Below, in pieces: positions 34,271-45,095 of a stretch of DNA of 64,000 nt. Position 1 is the stretch's first letter, and each line of letters starts with the position of its first letter. The DNA lies in contig BCIM01000001.1 in NCBI GenBank assembly GCA_039545315.1, forward strand, positions 234,805 to 298,804, written 5' to 3'. The position numbers and the translations under genes are program-made. The notes under the pieces are model-generated. The model did not search any database and was not told the DNA's origin. It was given only the letters and a program-made list of their open reading frames with translations. The stretch comes from Kondoa malvinella (taxonomy: Eukaryota; Basidiomycota; Agaricostilbomycetes; Agaricostilbales; Kondoaceae).

Positions 34271-37200
34271 ATGCTCCGCCTGCTGCTAGTGACCTACGTG
34301 CTGGGTGGCCTGACCTTTGTGCCTCTGCTGTGTTCTCTCTTGATCTACGTCACTTGGCGACTCTCCCCTCCAGCCCAACTGTCTCGCAATGTCCCAACTG
34401 TCCAAGCAAAGAAAGCAGAAGAGTACGAGTCAAAGACGATCAAGTCTGGGTGGCTCACTGCAAGGCGAACCTTTGAGCCTCTGCCCGACGAAGGAAGTTA
34501 TGTCAAGAAGCTCACGTCTGGCTATCGCTCTTTCATAGACAACAGATCAGGAGATCCACGTCGTATGCGTCAGAAGGATACGTTCTACGCTGTCCTCAAA
34601 CAAACGGCTACTTCCAATGTGCTATTCTTGTACGACAGCAACCCCGCAGCAGCTACCGACGCGCAACCTGTCGATTGCTGGGCTGCTATTGATGTCACGC
34701 TACATGATTGCATCACCTATCCTTCGCAAGGTGTCATAGATGGAGAATTATGGATGAAAAAGACTGCAGTCGTGCTCAAGCAAAAAACATCCGACGCGTC
34801 TTCAGTCGATGCCAACAAAGATTTAGCTGCTCTAGAAGGTACAACAGACTCTCTCGAACCTGGTCAATCAAGCCCTTGGTTCCTCTTCGCTTCTGCCATC
34901 ATCGACAAGGAAGATTGGTATTTTGCTCTCCTCGAAGCTTCTCGCGGCTACTCAGCAAAGGACAAATCCATGTTTGACCCAGCAGATATGGCATCCCTCA
35001 TCTCCAACATTGACGATCAACCAGATTCAATACCTACCCGTTGGCTGAACGCAATGATTGGTCGACTCTTCCTATCAGTGTACAAGACCCACAGCGTCGA
35101 ACAATACATTGTCGATCGCATCGTTCGTAAATTGGCCAAAGTCAACAAGCCAAACTTTCTTTCCGAGATCAGAGTACGCGAAGTCAATGTAGGCAAAACA
35201 ACGCCTTTCTTTGGGAAACCAATGTTGAAGGAATTGACGGAAGATGGGGACGCGAGTATGGAAGTCCAAGTGTCGTACAAGGGAGAGTTTCGGATCACGG
35301 TCAGCACGGTCGCGACTATCACTTTGGCTTCGAGGAAATACGAGGTTGCTTTGGTATTGGCGATTGTCTTGAACGGGATAGAAGGGACGATGGCTGTGAA
35401 GTTGAAGAAGCCGCCGTCGAATCGCTTCTGGTACGGGTGAGTCAAAACGTCGCAAGTATCAAGGACTGTTCTGATAACAATGGACAGATTCACTGCAATG
35501 CCCAAGATGGACTTGCACGTCGAACCAGTCGTTTCGGATAGACAGATCAAATGGAGCATGATCTTGAAGCCCATAGAATCGAGGATCCGCGAAGTCGTGC
35601 GTTGATCTGTTCATGTTTGTAGTCGGGACTGACGCACATGGTCTCCGCGCAGATTGCCGAATCTATAGTAGCGCCTAATTACGACGATCTAGCCTTTTTC
35701 GATACTATGCCATATTCTATCCGTGCGGGTATACTGGGCGAAGCAGCTCGAAGAAACGAAGAGCTCGCTACGGCCGCTCCAGATCCAGCAGCTGAAGAAG
35801 GCATCTCTATCGATATAGGCAATGACAGTATAGATGAGCAGGATGACGCTTCCGTTGGGGAATCTGGGCTGCGCAAACGAAACCTTCCACCTGCGCATTC
35901 CAGTTCTGGCATCTTCTCAACACGAAGTCCAGCGACAAGCATTGCTTCGGCACCTCTGCCCGATGTCGTCTCCAGTCAGCAAGAGAAGCAGCACAACCGG
36001 AAGAAGTCCTGGTTCGCCAGCTCGATTGCTTCTGTCCCGTCCGCAAGCTCTTTCAGACCAAGAGCACCTTCTACAAGCTCATCGAGTAGCACTCTGTCAA
36101 AGTCAATGCCAGCTTCCGCTACACCGCCTGTGCCAGAACTTCCAGCTCAACTACAGAGCGACTCGCTGCCTGAGCGATCAGCAGCAGACCAGCTTCGAGG
36201 CGTTTTGCAAAATGATGAGCGAAAATCAGCTGCAGTCATGCAGAAGAGCGGGTCGCATTCCGGTCCTTCCTCTCGTCGGTCTTCCATGGCATCTCACAGC
36301 CCAGAACGGAGACCTGCTTTTTCGATCGCAGACTCTGCTAGCATTTACGCTTCACCCAACATCTCAGGCGAAACACTGCCAGTCGAGCCACCTACTATAT
36401 CCACACCTCCAGCTGATCCAGTCACTGCACCGATGGAAGAGCTGACTCCTCGTGTGTCACTCAAAGCGTCCAATCCTTCTCCGAGGAGCGTTTCACCTTC
36501 GCAAGCTCCCTCTGTCGCCGAAACCTTTAATCCAGACAACAGCGCTCGAGATCATCTGCCAGCAGTCGCCAGCTCGCCTATAGCTTCTCAACGCGCTGCA
36601 TCGATACACAGTCATAACAGTGGCGCCTCTTCGTCAAATGTTACCCTTCTCGAATCACTCAAGGCAAAAGCAGCCGATAAGGAAGCCTTGCAAGCTAGTG
36701 TAACGCAAGCAAGGGATGCGATGAAACGATGGGGAGCAGGATGGGGAAAGAAGGACGCCCCAGCGGAGAAGCCAATCATCAGCTCGGCAGTCAGAGACGT
36801 CGGTCTAACCAAACCTCAAGCAGGCGAAGAAGCCTCAAAGATACGAAAAGTCCCGCCGCCGCATGTCTCTGCAGCTCAGTTCAGCTCTGCGCCCGCCGTG
36901 ACAAGCCCTATACCTGAACCCGGCACTTCTGCCTCTTCAGCCTCATCATTAAGCAGTAATCGCTCGAATACCTCAACTCCGCCTCGCATGTCACCTTCCC
37001 TAAGCTCAGGCGGATACATGCCAGCTCCGACAATGGCACTACCGGGCAAGATCCGCAATCCAGGCGGTCTAGGTAGTGCAGGTCCAGAACAACTCACTCC
37101 GCAGCGGCCTGGCGACCTTCCGCCCGACACACCTGATCGATCAGAGCGAGGAAGTTTGCTCACATCTGCTATACGGACTTGGACCACTTCACCCCCTGCT

Positions 37201-37368
37201 GACGCTTCATCAAAGACCAGCACTTCAGCACGAAAAGTTCCGCCACCTTTCTTTCAGCGACCAGCAGAGGAAGCAAGGCCAGCTCCTATCACGCAGAGTG
37301 AGACAACGAGGAGCAAGCAGGATGAAGCCGTACCGAGCGAACAAGTCGAAGAAGCGTGGGGTCTATGA
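34271..37368 (+). CDS. SMP-domain lipid-transfer protein, Nvj2/TEX2 type
   Basis: An ER membrane-contact-site lipid transfer protein. After a short lumenal start ([14 protein letters not shown]) the single helix [16 protein letters not shown] anchors it. Residues ~100-250 form a diverged PH-like domain ([20 protein letters not shown], then [20 protein letters not shown]). An SMP domain follows from [20 protein letters not shown] through [20 protein letters not shown] to MKLKKPP-like [14 protein letters not shown], and on to [15 protein letters not shown]. Two introns (about 35,437-35,486 and 35,599-35,650) join it. The last ~500 residues are disordered and Ser/Pro/Ala-rich. SMP domains shuttle lipids between membranes; Nvj2 moves ceramide from ER to Golgi in yeast. 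Stop at 37366-37368. Confidence 0.85.
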
Positions 37369-37807
37369 GGTAGTTTTAAATGTATCAACCGGTGTCCATG
37401 CTATCTAACTCTGTGCACGGAACATGACTTCCCCTTCCCTTGTTTCTCCTTCCGCTGCAGTGCTGCTCTCTTTCCCTCCCTGTTCTTCTTTCTGACGGCT
37501 GACGGCATCCACCAAAGCGGGCTCGACCCTCGCAGAAGCCTGAAACCTTCATCATTATTTTCGCTCGCCCTTGCGTCTGTGCCTATCATCTTGCCTGCCA
37601 GAGCCAACATATATGTGACACTTTTCATTGGTCCCAATTGCTTGGACAGCACAAAGCGAGGAAGAAGAAAGCGCATAGACAACCCTTCGTCCGCTCAAGT
37701 ACCCCAACCACGAGTTGCAGTCTGGCCTTTCTCTTGCAAACAAGCAACTCTTGGTGATACCTAACACGTGCGTTTAGAGAGGCAGTGCAATCCCATCGTC
37801 CTTTGTC
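37369..37807. other. Intergenic stretch
   Basis: This follows the 3' end of the SMP gene and includes pyrimidine-rich tracts. I see no gene or RNA feature. Confidence 0.4.
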
Positions 37808-38119
37808 TTACAAGCAAGAGACATCCACTGTCGGAAAAGGCTCAGCAAGGGCAGCTTCTAAAGCCATCTTGCTTACTGCTGTGCGACGTAATCGCTGTTC
37901 GAGAGTCATTGGTGCGAAAGGCGCCGCCTCTCGGAGGATGTAAGCAATACCCTCAGATATCACAGCCTGTATCCGCTCCAGCTCCTTCGCAGACACATGC
38001 TGCCTGAAACGATTGATGTAGAACGCGTCTTGTGCAGCGCAATAGACAACAGTCGGAGTAGGAGGCTTCCTCTCGGTAGATAAAAAGTTGAACTTCGTGA
38101 GGCAAGAGCGAAAGACCAC
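37808..38119 (-). CDS. Possible small hypothetical gene, start not resolved
   Basis: A 103-codon minus-strand frame has good coding character in its second half: AFYINRFRQHVSAKELERIQ, AYILREAAPFAPMTLEQRLR and an ending EPFPTVDVSCL. Its frame begins at a GTG, not an ATG, so an upstream exon must exist if it is real. A Cys/hydrophobic frame upstream (38,144-38,359) is a weak candidate for it. No family is recognised. Confidence 0.3.
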   Translation of the reverse strand: MVFRSCLTKFNFLSTERKPPTPTVVYCAAQDAFYINRFRQHVSAKELERIQAVISEGIAYILREAAPFAPMTLEQRLRRTAVSKMALEAALAEPFPTVDVSCL

Positions 38120-38597
38120 GACCGCGAAGATCAGTCTGACGCGTCAGAACAAGCAAATAAAACCAAACCAAATTCCAACGATTGCGCAGCCAGACACAGT
38201 CAGAATGATATGTGTGAGGGAGCAACCTGGAAAGCATGACCAGATTGGCTTATGACATCCAAGCAGAAGATCGACGACTTTTTTGAGCTGCGTATCAAAA
38301 GGCCGACATACCCAGAGTGCTATTACAGGAAGAGGACAGACCGAGCACCCTGAGAACATGGAAGCGCGGTCGTCCTTGACAACTCCTTGGTTGCAGAATG
38401 AATCACGCTGCTTCGAGAACGAGGAAAAGGAAGCAGAGCTTCAGACCTCGATGTGAGGCTAGTATAGACTCAGCGGTATGCAGTAGATCACCGCCCTATA
38501 CGGAGGGAGACAGGAAGGAAAGCATAGGTCAGCAGAGTGAGCTTGAAATTCTGAGTTGCCGGGAATCACAGATAGCATCATCGCAGCTTAACACATG

Positions 38598-39503
38598 CTA
38601 GACATTGCCCGTCTCTGTTGGCTTTACTTTTTTGCTCCTCTTTTTCTTCTTTTCTGTTTTACCATCGTAGCCTGTAGTTAGTGTGAGCTGATTCCGACAA
38701 GTAAATCAGAAGGACCGACCTGATAGAGGATCAGTCTTGGCTTTCCTTTTCTTCTTCTTCTTCTTCAATGATTCTGTGCTGTCTACTTGAGGAGATGCAG
38801 CGCGACTAGAAGGAGCAGGCGTCGATGCATTGGTATGCACTTTCAGGTCTTCCTCCTCGCTCGAAGCATCAGCTGTGGAAGGTTTGCTCAACGCGCTAAG
38901 GCGAGTGTGTTTTCCTATATCGGGCGCTGAAGTCGATGCGACGGGTATTGAAGGTTCTTCGACTGATGCCGCATGAGGGTCGGTCTTTGCGTTGCCTGAT
39001 GCTATAGCATGCTTGATGAAACGGGCAGCGACATCCTTGTCCACGCGAGTAGTACCTGCGCAGATGTTAGGCAAGATCAAACAGCTTTGCAGAGAATGTA
39101 CGTTTTTCAGGCTCTTCAATATCTTTGGCTGTTGCCATGTACTTCCGTACTCGTTGCTGGACCAAATGCAATTCAGCGAAGCATCGATAGTAGCCGGCCG
39201 GTATAGCTCACCAGCTCTTGAAAGACAGCATGCTGTTGCGGATCCACTCCCTGCAATTTCAAATATACTGTTTGTTTTTGCATGAGCTCGACGTTTACGC
39301 TCTTGTGACAGGCAATAATCACTCCATAGCAGATCATATATCGCATAGGCCAGCGTGATGCTGCTGTTCGCTTGTTGCATCGTTTGCAATTCGGTAAAAG
39401 ATTCAGACAGTGGTTTTGACAGGACAGCATTCTCAAGCAGCTGTTGTAATGGCTTGATGGAGTCTACGAGGGCTTTGACACTGGCTGATGAGTCGTCTTC
39501 CAT
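38598..39503 (-). CDS. LRP1: Nuclear exosome cofactor Lrp1/Rrp47 (C1D family)
   Basis: This is the small nuclear partner of exonuclease Rrp6, helping the RNA exosome trim rRNA, snoRNA and snRNA precursors. Splicing gives MEDDSSASVKALVDSIKPLQ, then SITLAYAIYDLLW, IYLKLQGVDPQQHAVFQEL, QRVRKYMATAKDIEEPEK and RTTRVDKDVAARFIKHAI, the complete Sas10/C1D helical core. An acidic Ser-rich linker follows. The last intron starts at CTATCAG and leads to a lysine-rich tail (YDGKTEKKKKRSKKVKP) with TAG at 38598-38600. A frame that reads through the intron stops earlier at 38706 and lacks this tail. Basic tails are typical of the family. The call is secure. Confidence 0.88.
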
Positions 39504-40501
39504 CTTGTACAGATATGTGGTTGATTGATGACAAGCACGTCGAGAACACATCAGCTTAAAGTCTGGCAAAATTGAACTGGTCTAGTTCCACCGGATGGCG
39601 GATAGTGAGCGTGTAGCTATCGCAGACAGTGCATGCCTTCAAGGATCAAAGGAAATAGCATTGCTCTAATTCTCAGTTATCGACACTCAGTTATACAAAG
39701 CTAAGCGGTCGCGCTAGGCAGCCCGCAGCAATGTAATCTGTTCTTGTGGTTGGACATAAGTAACATCATCGAAAAGCGTTGCCTTGTAGAAGAAGCTCGA
39801 GATACCTGAGCTGAGCGGAAGACTGCTGAAAAGTCAGCAACAGCCAAATGGCATACGCAGAATAGACTCACAATGCCAGCGCACTTGAAGGCAGACAATA
39901 GCAAACGTGCACTTCACCGGATAAGAGAAGTATGACAGATAGGGGAGTACAGGCGTAATCGAAGCGGACATGTCCATCGTAAGACTTGCGGCTTGCAGTA
40001 AACCGTCGGCGCAATTGAATAGCTTTGCGCTGTGTTATAATAAAGGAAGAACAAGCCGAGAAGGCAGAGGGAACATGTGTCCCAGCGGTGTTGACTGGAA
40101 AGTCCACTCCTGCTGCAAAGCAGAGCGGAAAGACCGAAAGGATTGTGGAGCTAACGAATGAGCTCGTGTGGCATGAAGCATTTGGAAAGCAGAGCAAAGT
40201 ACTAAGAAAGACGCGCGCAGGAGAATCACGAGCGTGAACCAGAAAACTGCGAAATTGATAGTGCTGCTGTTCAGGTGTTCGACGCCCTTTGCTACGTGTC
40301 AGCGTTGTCTTGTTGGCTTAGGATGTACTCACTCTCGCGCTAAAGCAGTCCTAGGTATTGCATTGTATGATAGTATAGGGTCAAGACAAAGAGTGAAATT
40401 TTTCAAGTTGAAGTTTCATGCATGGACACTGCGCACACTCTGCGCACATTCAAATGATATGGTATAGACACTATTGGCACACTATGTACATTGTCTCGTT
40501 A
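39504..40501. other. Intergenic stretch
   Basis: About 1 kb with only short, unsupported frames on both strands. No repeat or RNA gene noticed. Confidence 0.4.
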
Positions 40502-41650
40502 CTATCTAAACAGAACCAGATTTCTATTCTCGACGAGGACGTCCTTTCCACTGTCTGCATAAGATGGCACAGCCAGCAGCTCTTGACATGTGCACTGATT
40601 ACCGACCTCTTTCCAAAGCAGCTGTGTCAAGAGTCAGACATGCTGGACGCAATCGCGCAGTGTGATGCTTACATCGGCATCTCGAAGTATCGCTGTGCCT
40701 CTTGCCGACTCGTACCACCACCCAAGCTCTTCTGCGTCACCAAACTCTCCTCCTATAGCCGCTGACCAAGCTAGACCAAGCAAAGAGGCCAGATAAGGCA
40801 CGAGTTCACGTTGCCAGACCAGAAAGACATTGAGTGAATCTGCGTAAAGTGTGCTCTGTTCTGAAGTATCAGCTTGTGGAGCCGAGCATACAGATGAAGA
40901 GACTCACATTGTTCTTGTATTCAGAAGTGCAGGGGTTTAGATAGAGCCGCGTGTCCGCGAGATGATTCAGCTGGTCTGCATGCTAAATCAGCCAGCTCCG
41001 ATGATGAGCGATCATCAACACGTACTGAGGTAGATGAAGACCTGATGATTCTGTATCAGCCAAATGAGGAGAGGTTTAGGCGAAAAGCAATACCATGCGC
41101 TCTTTCAACCATTGTCCCACACACAAGCAAGCATCGGCACTTGCAGTAGTCCGCGCCAGTAAAGCTTCATTGATTTTGATGCTGGCAGCTACAGATGCCA
41201 CTGTCTGACAAGTCAGCGCGGGTTCTGCGACTGTGCAAGGAAACAAACACGAGAATACAAATCGCTGTTCTCCTGCTTCCTGGGTCGCAGGCTTGACTAG
41301 ACCAATTAGCTGTAGCGTATCAGGACTCGCTTCTGTCGGTATATCTGTCACACGTTCAGAACCCATGCCGCGTTGGTAGGTAATTGAGAAAGGAACCAAG
41401 TCGGAAGTCGACCGATTTTGCAACTCTAGCTCTCTGTCGCGATCCAGACCAGAGCTCAGCTTCCTACAGTAATTGTCCCAACAAGGTTGAGCCGCTCACG
41501 TCGGATCTGCACTCCCGCTCTTGGCGCTCGATCAGCCGGCGGATCAGATAGTCAACACGTGACGAGACGATCAATGATGCCTTCACGGTCGAGATACTGC
41601 GGGCATTCAACCGGTCGCGGACAAGTGCGGACGCATGCAACAGTGCACCA
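40502..41650 (-). CDS. Hypothetical protein
   Basis: Splicing yields a globular protein: RSISTVKASLIVSSRVDYLI, then RDRELELQNRSTSDLVPFSI, PDTLQLIGLVKPATQ and LLARTTASADACLCVGQWLK. After introns it reads HADQLNHLADTRLYLNPCTS, QSTLYADSLNVFLVWQRELV, FGDAEELGWWYESARGTAIL, and a last exon KEVGNQCTCQELLAVPSYAD ending VLFR with TAG at 40502-40504. The start is unresolved: the upstream frame has no ATG before a stop inside the neighbouring gene's 3' end, so another exon or a different first splice is needed. I recognise no family. The plus-strand frame at 40,418-40,765 is its shadow. Confidence 0.5.
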
Positions 41651-41673
41651 TTTTTTTCGGTCCTGACACTGTA

Positions 41674-43086
41674 CTAACTGTCTCGCATGGCTTTGATGAA
41701 CCGGGATTGGTCTTCCACCCACTTCCCTAGAGCGGCCCAGACACCAACTTGGGATGTCAGACGATTCGTCAAGCTCCTGAGCCTCCTTCCAGAAATGTAG
41801 CTTTCCCACCAATCTGTGGCAGCACTCACACTAGTCATACTGTGACCGTAGATGTTGCGTAGAATGTTGCGGTCCTGCGGCGCGCCTCCTTCGTAACATC
41901 GCTCTACATCGCTCGCGTCTTGTAGCCATCTTGGTATTGTAGCGCATTGCCACAAAGGAGCGATTGTTGTGCCTTCGAAATCTATCAGGCCGGTAAGGCT
42001 TAGAGTTGATTCGTCAAGCTATTAGCCCGGCATGAGCATGAGCTATGATAAGATGCAGTAGACCCTCACAATGATGTTTGATAGTCGAAAGTCGTCCAAG
42101 CAGATAGAAAATGTCTCCGATTTAGGGTAGACGTCACATAGCGCCAGCGCTGCAATCATGTTCGCGCGACCCTCTTCGAGCTTCTCCTCATTCCCATCTA
42201 GCTCTAGTAGTACTTCGGCGCGATTGCTTTGCAGACAGGCCAACTCCGCTTCTAAGGAACTTCTAAGGTAGGCGGTAGAGTCGTCGAAAGGACCACGAAA
42301 TTGTTTCAAGTCTGGAGGATTGGCAGGAAACCTGACTATACCATCCAAAGCGCGATAAAAGGGCGTAGAAACAATAGGTCCGACGTAGAAATCGCCGGAT
42401 GGTGTTTGATAGAGGGAACTGGCTTGACAGAAGCGACACTGAAACATAGCATGAAGATGCAGGCCGATTTGGTTGACGATGATGCATTTGGCTTTGAGAG
42501 ACAAGGTGGGCCAAAGTTCAGCAGCGGTTTTGCCTGGCACCTAAAGCTCTAGGTCAAGAGGGAATTGGAGAAAGGCCGTCCAATTCGCTTACCTTCTCCA
42601 TAAGCATATACTCTGCACCTATTACCGAAGCCGTTTGTTCGAAGTGGAAGACCTCCGGAACAGGAATGCAGGTTTTGGTCCGGAGGTAGCGCAATGTAGC
42701 AAACTGAAGCAAACGATACTCAAGGGTGAGGAAATAGAAGTAGTGAACCGCTGGAACTTTACCTCAGATACCAGCTTATCGACAGGGAAAGCTGGAGAAG
42801 CTACACGAGCGATGCCTAAAGACTTTCCGCCCATCGTGCGAATGTCATAGACCTGAGAGAGCGATTGGCTAGAGAGCCAATTAAGGAGCAATGGCCATGC
42901 TTTATGGTAGCCTCTTTCTGCCAGCTTGTGGACAGTCACGTCGGTATTCCAAAAAAGCGACATAGCAGTCTGAAGCTTCGTCAAGCTGAAGCTATCAGGG
43001 CTTGTGCCCTCTTCTTCATCGTAAGCAAAGATCGAGAGGATGTCTTTGTCATCGCTTGACTGTGCGTCTGTGTGATGCTCTTTCAT
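41674..43086 (-). CDS. Aminoglycoside phosphotransferase (APH)-family kinase-like protein
   Basis: A eukaryotic member of the APH/choline-kinase-like fold common in fungi; their substrates are mostly unknown. Motifs in order: GGKSLGIARVASPAFPVDKL (phosphate-binding and lysine region), RYLRTKTCIPVPEVFHFE, YMLMEKVPGKTAAELWPTLS (hinge), the Brenner motif replaced by SICLDDFRLSNIIV (an H-x-D-x2-x-x-N position reads CLDDFRLSN, so the usual catalytic His is Cys), then LIDFEG-type TGLIDFEGTTIAPLW, the second metal Asp. Four or more introns divide the gene. The ATG at 43086 gives MKEHHTDAQSSDDKDILSI. The stop is TAG at 41674. The fold is secure; activity is uncertain. Confidence 0.8.
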
Positions 43087-43338
43087 TGGGCCAAGTTGGT
43101 GTATGTGTTGTTTGCTAGGCCTTCCCTCTACAAGCCTTGTGTATGAGTGCGTTGCTTCTGCATATCTGATGGACTTTGTGTGAAATCCTCGAGCAACTTG
43201 AGAGGATATGATCGGCGGTCTGGAGTCAAGTCAAATACATAGATGCAATTCAAAGATGCATTGCTCGTTTCTCAGTAATAGATATACAACTTTTCGCGTA
43301 CGAAGCAACGGGTACTCGACGTAGCCTGAAGCAAAGAC

Positions 43339-44130
43339 TCATGTATTTCTAAAACGATTAGACATCATCGAAACGAGATGCCTAAGATAGAAGACCCAGC
43401 AATCGACTGTTCACAAGATTCAGCATATGATGTAATATCAGGGAGAAGACCTACCTGCCAGCATGCTTGAAGATGGACAGTTACTCCAAGCAGCTTCGAG
43501 CACATCAAAAGATGCAGACGTAGGTAGGTCCAGGTCTGATCGGTCCAAGATAGCTCGGATAGTCTGTTCACCTGGACGAGGATGACTCTGCTGAACCAGC
43601 TCTCCGCTGCAGCTCAGGACGACAGCGACCGCATGTGTAGGCAGAAAGAGTCCGATGCAGTGCCTAAGATGTGAGGTTGAAAGATCGAATGACACCGACT
43701 TGCTTTTCGGCCTGGGGGGTTTCGCTACGTAAGAGCAGTCAAGCGAGCTTGAAGGTCTAAAGGCCGAGACTTCTTCCCATTCAACGACTTGGACCCTTCC
43801 AATTTGACATTCTCCAGGGAAGAAGTTTCGGCAGGACAGGTGAAGCATCGGTGATAACATTGAGAGCTGCCTCAGATTTTCCGACTGGTACTCCCTCGTT
43901 CGGGGGCAGATTCGGGACAGGAAGATAGAAAGACAAAACTCATGCACAAGCGCTAGCAGTCCTGCCAACGATATCGACATGTGCTTCCCGAAAAAGAGAG
44001 AGAGACTGCAGCATCGTAGAGCTAGTGATTGGGCTTCGTCACTAGCGAAAGCGGGAAGGGAATTCAACCAGACGCTAGAACGATTCGCCTTGCTTCGCCT
44101 GGTGAGAACGAGAGCAAGTAGCTTCGACAT
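43339..44130 (-). CDS. Hypothetical protein
   Basis: A frame from the ATG at 44130 (MSKLLALVLTRRSKANRSSV) runs to CPSSSMLAG, then splices over a 47-nt intron to VDCWVFYLRHLVSMMSNRFR and TGA at 43339-43341. Middle regions include VQVVEWEEVSAFRPSSSLD and VSFDLSTSHLRHCIGLFLPT. Ser and Leu are abundant, with no domain I can name. It is oriented back to back with the RasGAP gene across 965 bp. Confidence 0.4.
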
Positions 44131-45095
44131 CAGACAGGAGACTGATCAGTCGCCAGGTAATCAGAGCGGCAAGAGCGAGCATTTAGGGTGGAGCTTGAGT
44201 CTGAAACCGCGACGTTGAACTGCTTGTCAGGCAAAGTTCTGTGTAGAGCGGGTGACGCGCTCTATTTCATATTAGATCGACTTATACGCGTCTAGAGCAG
44301 ACAGACTTACTCTCCACCTTGGCTTGTGATGGTTGGAAAGAAAAGGGACAAGGATTTTTCCAGCGTTCTTATATAGAAAGAAGCGCACGGACCTCGCGAC
44401 TGACCAAGGAGTGGAGTTACGTAGGTGCTGATCACTGTCTGCTTCTCAAGATACTTGCGGTCGCACAGCTACATTGCTTTCCTCTCCGATTGAAGCATGG
44501 CTCTTAAAGTTTACAGAAAAAAAAAGTCCGAGCGTTACTCTTGGTCGTGATCAGGCTGTCCAATGAAGATGTGGCGGGAGAGACAGCACAAAGCGATGTG
44601 CGTATCGCACAGAGCTGTATGGTCGACGGTTACCTTCTGCTTCGGCCGTGGCTCCTAGCATGGTGCGGCAACAAGAAAGCGTGATGATGAATATAAAGAT
44701 ACAGTGCAGGGAGAATAGAAAACACTGATCGAGAGCAAGACAGCGAGAAGAGGAAAGATACAAAGATTCTTGAGGCCAGGCATACGCCTTGTGTAGAGGC
44801 TTTTACGAGCTGTCACTTGCTATCGCGAATAAAAAGGAGGATGAGGGGGAGGCAGAGGCCGCGTCTGTGGCGTATGAACATGCTAGCAGGAGACACGCGA
44901 GTTGATGCATCGTCAATTCTTGTCAAGAATATCGCGGCTTGCATGTCTTGTGCTCCAACGACTGCCTTGACCGGCCATTGTGATACCTGATACCAAGGCT
45001 ACTGGGCCAGCCTCTGGGATACCCTTATACCCCCTTTGAAAGCCTGGTATACCCTTTAGACCGAAATATCCTGTCATCTGCAGATAAACAAAGAT
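44131..45095. other. Divergent intergenic region before the RasGAP gene
   Basis: A 965-bp stretch between two divergent genes. It has a run of nine or more A residues near 44,515, and purine-rich tracts around 44,750-44,860. No gene or RNA feature is seen; it likely contains promoters in both directions. Confidence 0.45.

Noticed and set aside
38706..38760. Read-through end of Lrp1 at 38706
   Set aside because: A consensus intron leads to a lysine-rich tail typical of the family, so the read-through stop is probably intronic.
40418..40765. 115-codon plus-strand frame
   Set aside because: Complement of spliced exons of the minus-strand hypothetical gene ending at 40502.
44319..44507. Short plus-strand frame before the RasGAP gene
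   Set aside because: No conserved features; sits in a spacer and fails to connect to any exon.
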